From Isoetes engelmannii (taxonomy: Eukaryota > Streptophyta > Lycopodiopsida > Isoetales > Isoetaceae), in NCBI GenBank assembly GCA_011763485.2, contig JAANSK020250496.1, positions 1-23,210 of the forward strand: a stretch of DNA of 23,210 bases, given 5' to 3'. Positions 7,056 through 14,739 of the stretch are shown piece after piece. The position numbers and the translations under genes are program-made. How positions within the stretch are numbered: position 1 is the first letter of the stretch; each line of letters begins with the position of its first letter. The notes beneath the pieces are model-generated. The model searched no databases and had not been told where the DNA came from. It was given only the letters and a program-made list of their open reading frames with translations.

Positions 7056-8849
7056 CATGTTAACGTTGTAACTTCACCAATTGAAAAGAATATCCAAACA
7101 GCGGCAACAGATTTAACATTTTCTGCAACCAAGTTGGATATAGATCAGCTTGTTTCTCAACTGAGGCGGTGTGGTGATTCTAAAGCTTTGGGAGAAGGTA
7201 AGCTGACCCATGTTTTGGTTATAAGGAGTAGATTCAGCCAAGATAGGTTTTTGGGTAATCTCCTTTTGCAGATGTATGGCAAATGTTTGTGTGTAAATGA
7301 AGCCAGGGAGGTATTTGTTAAGATGTGTGAAACCAATGTTTTTACTTGGAATATCATGATTTCAGTATATATCCAAAGTGGAAATATAGAGGATGCATTA
7401 GAGGTATTTTGGCAAATGCCACATAAGGATGTCGTTTCATGGAATATGTTGATTATGGCTTATACCAACTGTGGAAGGCTGCAGGAGGCAGTCCAATTGT
7501 TTGAACAAGCTCCTGAGAAAGATGTCTTTTTGTGGAATAGTATGATTGGAGGATATGCCCGCCACGGACAAGTAGAGACAGCAGTTCGACTTTTTGAAAA
7601 CATGCCCACAAGGGATGTGGTCTCTTGGAATACAATCATTGGAGCTTATATTCAATGTGGAAAACTGAAAGAAGCACAAAAACTTTTCAAGGAGATGCCA
7701 AAGCAGAATATTGTTTCCTGGAATACCATGATCTCAGGTTTAGCCCTGCATGGGAAGCTGGAAGAAGCTGCTCAACTATTTAATAAAATGCCCAAGAGGA
7801 ATGTGGTTTCATGGACTACCATGGTCACAGCCTATGTTCAAGATGGACAACTAGACAAAGCACTTGAACTCTTTGACCAAATGCCAGAGCGAAATGTAGC
7901 CACATGGAATGCCATGATCACAGGTTATGCACACTATGCAAAGCTTGAGGAAACCATCAAGTTCTTTAGAAAGATGCCAGAGAGGGATGTTATATCATGG
8001 ACTGCAATGCTATCAGCTTACACCAAGAAAGGATACCTCAAAGATGCCCTATCATTCTTTAAAAAGATGCCACACCGAAACATAGTTTCTTGGAATGTAA
8101 TGCTTGGGGGATTTGTTGAACATGGACGGCTTGAAGAGACACTGGACTTTTTCCAAAAAATGAGACTATCAAATATAAAACCTGATAGAGCTACATTTCT
8201 TAATCTTCTAGAAGCATGTGCCCATGCTGCAGCTCTTGTCGAAGGAAAACAAGTACATTCTCTTGTTACTGGTAGTGTACATGAATCAAATATGGCAATA
8301 GGCAATGCTCTACTTAACATGTATAGCAGATGTGGAAGTTTAAATTACGCGCGCTCAGTGTTCAACAAAATGGGTGAGAGAGATGTAATTACATGGAATG
8401 CCATGATTGTAGCGTATGCTCAACATGGGCTTTCAGCAGAAGTGCTATATCTTTTCCAAAGGATGCAGAAAGAAGGGGTGAGATCAGACGAGTTCACATT
8501 TGTTGGCCTTCTTTCAGCTTGTAGCTATGCCGGATTAATGGATGAGGGAGCTCATTTTCTGGTATCCATGGGCAAAGATCCTGGTGTCACACCCACATTG
8601 GAGCACTATACTTGCCAGATTGATTTTCTTGGCCGGATTGGATGCCTAGATGAAACAGAAGATTTAATTACTAGCACCCCGTTTCAACAAGACACTGCAG
8701 TATGGACGACATTTCTTGGTTCTTGTACTCTTTACAGCGACATGAAAAGAGGGAAAAATGCTGCAGAGCATATTTTGAAACTTGATCCAGCAAATGCTGC
8801 AGCCTATGTGTCATTATCAAACATATATGCAGCAGCTGGATTGAAGTAA
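6984..8849 (+). CDS. PLS-class pentatricopeptide repeat (PPR) protein, E domain truncated
   Basis: The intact frame encodes 621 residues. PPR proteins bind organellar RNA in a base-specific way and act in editing, splicing or stability. Residues 53-117 form an L-S pair. Residues 118-365 are eight consecutive 31-residue S-type motifs (for example DVVSWNTIIGAYIQCGKLKE). Then come P, L (RATFLNLLEACAHAAALVEG), S, P, L2 and S2 motifs and an E1 motif (TAVWTTFLGSCTLYSDMKRG). The protein stops at SLSNIYAAAGLK, early in the E2 motif. There is no complete E2 and no DYW deaminase, so any editing would need a partner. The stop lies inside a donor-like GAA|GTAAGC, so an intron cannot be excluded, but no DYW exon is seen downstream. 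The first ATG was chosen; 7032 is an alternative. No clear transit peptide is visible. Confidence 0.92.
   Translation: MTHPFPDGNLKQVAIDMTQSISGGHVNVVTSPIEKNIQTAATDLTFSATKLDIDQLVSQLRRCGDSKALGEGKLTHVLVIRSRFSQDRFLGNLLLQMYGKCLCVNEAREVFVKMCETNVFTWNIMISVYIQSGNIEDALEVFWQMPHKDVVSWNMLIMAYTNCGRLQEAVQLFEQAPEKDVFLWNSMIGGYARHGQVETAVRLFENMPTRDVVSWNTIIGAYIQCGKLKEAQKLFKEMPKQNIVSWNTMISGLALHGKLEEAAQLFNKMPKRNVVSWTTMVTAYVQDGQLDKALELFDQMPERNVATWNAMITGYAHYAKLEETIKFFRKMPERDVISWTAMLSAYTKKGYLKDALSFFKKMPHRNIVSWNVMLGGFVEHGRLEETLDFFQKMRLSNIKPDRATFLNLLEACAHAAALVEGKQVHSLVTGSVHESNMAIGNALLNMYSRCGSLNYARSVFNKMGERDVITWNAMIVAYAQHGLSAEVLYLFQRMQKEGVRSDEFTFVGLLSACSYAGLMDEGAHFLVSMGKDPGVTPTLEHYTCQIDFLGRIGCLDETEDLITSTPFQQDTAVWTTFLGSCTLYSDMKRGKNAAEHILKLDPANAAAYVSLSNIYAAAGLK
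7335..8078 (+). repeat. Eight uninterrupted 93-bp PPR (SS) modules
   Basis: From the Asn codon at 7335 to 8078 the coding sequence is exactly eight 93-bp units (31 codons each) with no indel; a ninth, longer unit starts at 8079. Each encodes the pattern [ND]V-SWN-MI-AY---G-L-EA--LF--MP. The regular length fits growth by tandem duplication of S motifs. Nucleotide divergence between units is substantial, so the array is not recent. Confidence 0.9.
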
Positions 8850-8850
8850 G

Positions 8851-8957
8851 CACATTTTGCACCTTGAGAATCGATTTAGCAACCAGCAAACTGCTCAATC
8901 ATGGTATACCATCCAAATTGATTTGTGCAATTATATGAGAAGGTTAATATCCTTGGC
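8851..8957 (+). repeat. Direct repeat in PPR 3' flank, copy A
   Basis: The segment after the PPR stop (including caatcatggtatacc and ttatatgagaaggttaatat, then ccttggccagggc) recurs at about 9133-9242 as caatcatggcatacc, ttatatgagagggtcaatat and cctcggccggggc. The copies flank the PPR fragment at 8958-9132. Confidence 0.75.
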
Positions 8958-9132
8958 CAGGGCTGTGCTTGTCAAAGGAAAACGAGCACATTACCTTATT
9001 ACTGGTAGTGTACATGAATCAAATGTATTGTAAATGTGAAGTTAAAATCATGCACGCTCAGTATTCGATAGAATGTGTGAGAGTGATGTGATTACGCGAA
9101 ATACCTTGATCGTAGCATAATGCCTACATTGT
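8958..9132 (+). pseudogene. Degenerate PPR gene fragment
   Basis: The sequence aligns with about 8230-8420 of the intact gene. It encodes LVKGKRAHYLITGSVHESN (compare LVEGKQVHSLVTGSVHESN) and then, after a deletion of about 30 bp and a stop, HARSVFDRMCESDVITRN (compare YARSVFNKMGERDVITWN), ending IVA-stop. Differences such as DRM versus NKM suggest it derives from a related paralogue or an old copy, not a recent duplication. It is non-coding now. Confidence 0.85.
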
Positions 9133-9242
9133 GACCTCTGAAAATTGTTTTAGCTGCCATCAGATTGGTCAATCATGGCATACCCTGCAACTTTATTCAC
9201 GTGATTATATGAGAGGGTCAATATCCTCGGCCGGGGCCTGCC
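9133..9242 (+). repeat. Direct repeat in PPR 3' flank, copy A'
   Basis: Partner of 8851-8957. Together with the PPR fragment it forms a second, shortened and decayed 'PPR plus 3' flank' unit behind the intact gene. Confidence 0.75.
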
Positions 9243-10167
9243 TATTACCTGCCTAGCTCATTTTCTAAGTGGACTCTACCCATCCCAGGATCCTTTTATT
9301 TTGCTGGAGTCTTGTAGCTTGTATGGATGTTCTGGGCTTGGGTTTAAGTGAAATATGCAGCAACCTTGGTGACAATCCAGTGGTAGAACTTATTGACATT
9401 GGATTAGATAAGAGCGTATATATGGATTCACTGTCATGCAGTTGTTAGATGCAACAGTAGTTTGGCATTTCATGCCTATATAACATGGAGCAGATTTCTG
9501 GTTTTGAGTTTAGGGAAGAGGAGGCGAGAGTCCTCACGTTTTATATGCAAAGACACAGGGATGCATGTGGGAAAAAAATGTTTGATGTAAGTAGATTTTG
9601 GATGGAGCCCAAATTTATAAAGTACAGATAGGTGTACTTGTAGAAGTTGATGCTATTGATGGATCATGGAAAATATGTGGATCCGTTTTAAGCAACAGAG
9701 GTGGATCCTGCTGCATACATCTATGCAAATTAGGATGGTGATACAAAGAAAAGGTCCCTTAGCAGGCAAGAAAATGCACGCAAGGAGATTTCTGCTTAGA
9801 TAATCCAATGGTTGTCAATACCAACCTTTTTTTCTGCACGTTTGCACAAACGAGAGTGGACACTTTGAAGCAATTTCAGAGCGCTGTTCAGGGGTAGGAA
9901 GTTATGCCTGCTCCAGGAATCAAATTCATTTGTGGTTGCGGCAATCTCGGCGGCAGGTAATATTTCAATACTAGTCTTAGCCTTTGAGATCTCGGATTGA
10001 GATCATCAAATTAAATCTGAAATTTTATGACGCACTTCATCGGCACTGTCTAGAAATGCACAACCCTTTTCCAAGATAGGCACTCCTGGCTGCTTTCACA
10101 GATAATGACTGCTTGCAGAAATGATGATAGTTTACCATTTTATTATATACAAGGAGTGAATTCAAAC
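9243..10167 (+). other. No clear gene; one weak exon-like segment
   Basis: No recognised domain. The stretch 9880-9956 is preceded by caatttcag and followed by gtaata, so it could be a small exon. One frame reads VMPAPGIKFICGCGNLGGR, but this is weak. A TATA-like tatataa occurs near 9476. I see no DYW or E+ continuation of the PPR gene here. Confidence 0.3.
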
Positions 10168-10437
10168 TTATTTGCAAGTAAATATTACAAGCTTCTTAAT
10201 AACAGAGGTCTTCAAACTCACTCCCAATCGATGCAAATATAGAGCAGGATAAGTATTTGCACAAGCGTTGAGAGCAGGATAGAACATATTGTGCGCATAT
10301 AATTCACTCAGATCCTGCACATTTACAGGACATAGCCATTGATTTTTACTGTAGAATAGATGACTATGTAAGATAGATTCCATATCACAGTAATATTTTC
10401 TCCCTCCATGGTTCACATTGTACAACATAGATAGCAC
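10168..10437 (-). CDS. Hypothetical 89-codon frame
   Basis: An uninterrupted minus-strand frame of 89 codons in an AT-rich setting. It includes YNVNHGGRKYYCDMESILHS and LSELYAHNMFYPALNACANT. No known motif, signal peptide or repeat is evident, and no homologous copy elsewhere in the window supports it. It may be chance. Confidence 0.2.
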   Translation of the reverse strand: MLSMLYNVNHGGRKYYCDMESILHSHLFYSKNQWLCPVNVQDLSELYAHNMFYPALNACANTYPALYLHRLGVSLKTSVIKKLVIFTCK

Positions 10438-10580
10438 ACATGCTGGATGTACATTATGGCAAGTAAGATTAGTTATTGTTTCTTGTATCTCATGTCAGGA
10501 AGCGCACACACACAAGAGCACGTTCAATCCAATGTCTAAAAATCCTGAGTCCATCTCTCAGTGTCTGTAAGTACACATGC

Positions 10581-10744
10581 CTTTCTTCTCTGCTTGTGGC
10601 AATGATGACATTTCCGTCCTGGCCTGCACAGCACACAGTATGCCAAAGTGTCCATATGCATAAAATGGTTGGCAAGTGAATATACCAAATTACTCAGTTT
10701 TGCAAATGAATAGTTGCAAGTTTACCATGACAGAGGAGGACTCG
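10581..10744 (+). repeat. Tandem duplication, copy 1
   Basis: The 164-bp segment matches 10809-10974 at about 94% identity by eye (offset 228-230 bp). It begins at ctttcttctctgcttgtggc and ends at gacagaggaggactcg. The high identity marks it as the most recent duplication visible here. Both copies contain a short open frame with VAMMTFPSWPA and HTVCQSV. Confidence 0.9.
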
Positions 10745-10808
10745 ACACATAACTTTTTCTCTGCCACAACTTTTTCCAAAGATGACAGGTGCTGCTACTG
10801 TGGCAGCA

Positions 10809-10974
10809 CTTTCTTCTCTGCTTGTGGCAATGATGACATTTCCTTCCTGGCCTGCACATCACACGGTATGCCAAAGTGTCTACATATGCATAAAATGGTT
10901 GGCAAGTGAAGATACCAAATTACTCAGTTTTGCAAATGAATACTTACAATTTTACTATGACAGAGGAGGACTCG
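10809..10974 (+). repeat. Tandem duplication, copy 2
   Basis: Partner of 10581-10744. Beyond its 3' edge the frame MTEEDSEACAFNIKGFDQ runs to a donor-like GATCAG|GTATCC at about 11010. The duplicated DNA may therefore overlap the 5' part of a spliced gene, possibly the LRR relic downstream. Confidence 0.85.
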
Positions 10975-11284
10975 GAGGCATGTGCCTTTAACATCAAAGG
11001 ATTCGATCAGGTATCCTTTGCTCATTTTCTTGTAATTCTGGTTTTTGAGTTGGCCTTCTTAATGCAGATACTCTCAACATTTTGGTAAACCTGGATGGTT
11101 AGATGAGACAGTTAGACATATAGAATTTAAGCAGCAGAAGTTGGGCATTGTCTTATCTAAGGATCTTGCTTACTTCCAATGCGTAATGCTTAGAACACTG
11201 AAAAGGATTTTTTCGCTTGGCATTTCTTAGTCCCTGTAATAACAATTGGAATGACCATATTTGTTTTCAATGCTTTAGGCACGT

Positions 11285-12190
11285 AATAGCTCTTCGAGGA
11301 GCTGCACACATCACGACAATTAACTGAGCTGTAAGTGATACTGATTCATCAACATTCCCCAACCTTTGCTAGCTCTATTTCGTATAATTCTTTCTGCAGA
11401 GTTGGGCAATCTGTCAAAGGAACTTTACTCATTACAACAATTAAATTAAATGAGCGTAAGTGATATCGATTCATCCACATTTGCTTAAACTTTCTCCTCT
11501 TTGCAGGAATTTACTTGAATCACAACGTGGTTGCTTTATCTGATTGTTCAAAGCTTGAATGTTTGCCAATTTCCATCAACAGCCTCAATTTGTAAGTGTA
11601 ATTCTTTTGTATTTTTATCTGTCTGCTAATACTAGAATTATTACATGTGACGAAGGTCCAAATGCCACTGTTTAAGCTGAGCTAGTTTTGTTTTGCTCAC
11701 CTCAGTTCTCCCATTCTTGATGCACCATACATCTGTTTTTCAATAAACTTTGTGCATGATTCACAGCAAATTTCAACTTACATACCGCATTATCTCTTTC
11801 ATCCTTAGTTTCTTGTAGCATGTATATGTTTGCTTTCCCTTTTTTATGCACATCATTATGAATACTCTCACTTGCATGTTTTGCTTGATTATTATTAGAA
11901 TATCCAATACATTTGGCTACCAATTTAAATCACTGTAATAGTTCTCTACAATACAACATGTTTAACTTTGGCACTGCTTTGCAAGGTCCAAGTTTCCATT
12001 TTTTGCTAATAACAAGCTCACAGGAAGCATCCAACTGAGATTGGAAAAATTACAGCTTTGTAGTTTCTTGATCTCTCATCTAATCAGCTTGAAAGTAGCT
12101 TGCCAGAGACTGTGCAGTCTTCAAAATCTGCTATGATTAGTGCTAGTCCATAATAGGATTACAGGTGAACTTCCATTGAGTTAACAAATG
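11285..12190 (+). pseudogene. Leucine-rich-repeat protein gene relic with mini-exons
   Basis: Several short exon-like pieces are bounded by tttctgcag or ctttgcag acceptors and gtaagt donors. One is 11400-11455 (ELGNLSKELYSLQQLN). Another is 11507-11591 (IYLNHNVVALSDCSKLECLP then ISINSLN). A longer piece near 12030-12190 reads TEIGKITAL, a stop, FLDLSSNQLESSLPETV and, after a frameshift, LVLVHNRITGELPLS. These fit the plant extracellular LRR consensus 'L-LS-N-L-G-LP--I'. Stops and frameshifts show it is decayed. No kinase domain was found. A further coding-like stretch at 12528-12645 (KLDGTIRKLGDITKALKECN) may or may not belong to it. Confidence 0.6.
11331..11485 (+). repeat. Duplicated intron starts in the LRR relic
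   Basis: gtaagtgatactgattcatc at 11331 and gtaagtgatatcgattcatc at 11456 are near-identical donor-proximal intron sequences 125 bp apart. An exon plus intron unit was therefore tandemly duplicated, which is a usual way for LRR exons to multiply. Confidence 0.7.
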
Positions 12191-12681
12191 AGGATGAAAT
12201 TGATGATGAGATTGATGGTCTTAACGAGGACAGATTATGAAAGATCATGGGATTGCACTTAATGGCAGTGAAGTAAATGTCAAAGATAGATAAAGAGCAT
12301 ATATGGGAGCCTTAAAATGTGTCCGCACAGATATTTTATATCTTGCGAATACGATATTTCATCACCTCCATCTTCAACCTCATCTGAGGAAGACATTATT
12401 GGCATGCAGGACATGTTGGAGGAAATAATGATTTAGCTCCAGGAACTCAGACATTCCTGCTTCTACCATGGATATGGATGGCATTGATTGCATTTATGCA
12501 AAAATAAGGAAAGTTAGCATTTTCTTACTACAAGCTAGATGGAACCATTCGAAAACTTGGAGACATAACCAAGGCATTGAAGGAATGCAATTTGCACAAT
12601 AGGAAGGAACCTCAGCTAGGACATGGTCAGAGCACATTTCTTGTATAATGGTAGATTGATTGATATGATGCTGGATTTGAG

Positions 12682-13378
12682 TTGCAAGTGAATTTGCTGG
12701 ACGTGACATTCTCTAATATTTCAACAAATTATAAAAGTGTGTCCTATTGGGTGGAAAGGGCAATCCTTACGCCACTAAATGAGGATTGCCAGAGTGATTG
12801 CCTATTATACTTGAGGCTTATTACAGTGCTGATCAAGTTGTTAATGAGAACGATGGGGGGTTTATCTTACTGAATTTTTGAATGCGCAAGCTCCAAGTGG
12901 GATGCCTCTACATCAATTGACTTTAAAGGTTGGCATGATTGTCATGTTGTTAGGTTTGTTTCTATCCGTAAGGGGCTTTACAATAGCACTTGCCGCATTG
13001 TATGTGCATTGGGGAGACGTGCTAGTGCTATAGATGCCGAAATTGTCAGTGAAAAGAATATTGGAAGCAGAGTGTTCATATTTCGATTCCCCTGGTGCCT
13101 AATAATACAGAACTCCCATTCCAATTTGAGCGCATGCAATTTTTGCTGCGACCAGCTTTTGGTATGACAATCAACAAATACCAGGGTCAAACAATGAAGA
13201 TGATTAGTTTGTATTTGTCAAATCCAGTATTCAGTTATGGACAACTCTATGTGGCACTCTCGAGAGTTCAAGAAATCGAAGGCCATAAAAGTACTCATTC
13301 TATCGAAATATGGAGATGCTTCCGCAAATGTCGACATATCAAGATATATAACAAACATTGTATACAAAGAACTCTTCT
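12682..13378 (+). pseudogene. Helitron helicase (Pif1-like) C-terminal fragment, left arm
   Basis: Reads LLDVTFSNISTNYKSVSYW then VERAILTPLNED, a degenerate middle, and DAEIVSEKNIGSRVFIFR. In another frame it reads LPFQFERMQFLLRPAFGMTI, NKYQGQTMKMISLYLS and SYGQLYVALSRVQEIEG. These match Helitron helicase motifs V-VI ('AILTP-ND', 'AFAMTINKSQGQT', 'SHGQLYVALSRV'). The final codons run to a stop just after NKHCIQRTLLS or an equivalent. Frameshifts occur around the DVDEVN and NGTRL blocks. The N-terminal Rep and Walker regions are absent because the inverted repeat begins inside the helicase. Confidence 0.85.
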
Positions 13379-13559
13379 AAGCGTGAGCCTAATACCTAAT
13401 CTTTATCTCTAATTTTTTTTTGTTGACATTGATTTCTTTTTTTTTTTTTGTCTTACTTACTTACTTCGCTATGCATGTACATGATGCATATTTTGGTCAT
13501 GTGGTATGTTATTTAGTCATCTGTTGCCCAATGCTTGAGGGTGACAATAAATATCACGT

Positions 13560-13795
13560 CAATAGACGTGCTCTTGGGTCATGGTATTATTGAGAACGAA
13601 AATAACACGCTCATGTGCATAAGGTAGCAAGTGTATAAATTGAGCAGCTCATAGCAAAGGTCAAAAAAAATGTTTTGCACCGATGAAGTTGTTTAGTTGG
13701 AGCAATACATTCAACTTATTGATGACATCTTATTTGCTCAAGTCTACCCAAAGGAACGTCATCTTCGTGGATGTGCTCCGAGAGAATAGGTGGAA
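13560..13795 (+). pseudogene. Conserved second Helitron-associated frame, left arm (broken)
   Basis: Counterpart of the frame at 14301-14486. The same reading is recognisable: HAHVHKVASV, a stop, IEQLIAKVK, a frameshift, then MFCTDEVV, a stop, LEQYIQLIDDILFAQVYPKE and RHLRGCAPRE. It lies about 190-420 bp downstream of the helicase end. The function is unknown. Confidence 0.6.
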
Positions 13796-14300
13796 AATAG
13801 AGTACATGTATTTGCATATTGATTAATGTAGTGTTTTTGACTAACGTTCAATTTTTTTTTCCCTTTTATCAAATGACAAGGACATTGTGCACTGGCGAAT
13901 TGGCGTTTTAGTGGCAAGAGAACTCACATGTGTTGGAATATGTAATGGAATGCATTTTAGAATGTACAAGGCATGCTGAGGCGATATCTGATTTCATTCG
14001 ACGAGCCTATCTTTGGGACCTCTTTATAACCATGACTGCTTTGATGTCTCACGACTATCAACCACGTGAGACAACTCATCCCAAAGATAAGCTCGTACAA
14101 TGGAATCAGATATCACCTCAACACGACACGATTTGTACACCCTAAAATGCATTGCATTACATATTCCAACGCATGTGAGTTCTCTCGTCACTAAAATGTC
14201 AATTCATGAGTGCACAGTGTCATTTGTCATCTGATAAAAGGAAAAACAATTGGAGGTTAGTCAAAAGTACTACATTAACCAATAGGCAGATGCATGTACT

Positions 14301-14486
14301 TCATCCTCTACCTAACTCTCTCGCAGTACATCCACGGAGATGATGTTCCCTTGGGTAGACTTGAGCAAATAGGAAGCCATCAATAAGTTGGATGTATTGC
14401 TCCATCTTGACAATTTCATCGGTGCAAAATATTTCTTTGACCTTTGCTCTGAGCTCCTCAATTTCTACACTTGCTACCCCATGCAC
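14301..14486 (-). CDS. Unrecognised frame downstream of Helitron helicase, right arm
   Basis: Open frame of 61 codons beginning MHGVASVEIEELRAKVKEIF, continuing CTDEIVKMEQYIQLIDGFLF, and ending near ARELGRG. The frame can be extended upstream through WERKYYAHV. Its homologue in the left arm (13560-13795) preserves the same reading frame although broken by stops. Protein-level similarity through diverged DNA suggests past coding function. No known Helitron accessory protein (RPA-like, OTU, endonuclease) is recognised. It may be an exon of a captured host gene. Confidence 0.4.
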   Translation of the reverse strand: MHGVASVEIEELRAKVKEIFCTDEIVKMEQYIQLIDGFLFAQVYPREHHLRGCTARELGRG

Positions 14487-14739
14487 ATGAGCGTAGTATT
14501 TTCGTTCCCAATGTTACCATGACTCAAGAGCACGTATGACAAAGGTGACACTGGTGACGTGATATTTTTTGTCACCCTTCAAGCATTTGGCGACATAGTG
14601 ACCAAATACATATCACGGGAGCAAAATACATACCATCTATATGCATGGCGAAGTAAGTAAGTAAGAAAAAAAAAAGAGTAGAAGAAACTAATGCCAACAA
14701 AAAGAAATTAAAAGTAAAGATTTTAAGTATTAGACTCGC

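Noticed and set aside
7335-8078. CRISPR-like or satellite array from regular 93-bp spacing
   Set aside because: The periodicity is explained by 31-residue PPR motifs; units are coding and have no spacers.
7157-8320. Several minus-strand frames of 60-100 codons
   Set aside because: All are shadows of the PPR coding sequence.
9540-9800. Possible E+/DYW continuation of the PPR gene
   Set aside because: I looked for HxE, CxxC and DYW-like endings in all plus frames and found none; a WMEPKFIKY string is too weak.
13430-13467. Poly-T tract and TTAC repeats as an LTR or terminator
   Set aside because: Simple-sequence tract mirrored in the other Helitron arm; no LTR or terminator context.
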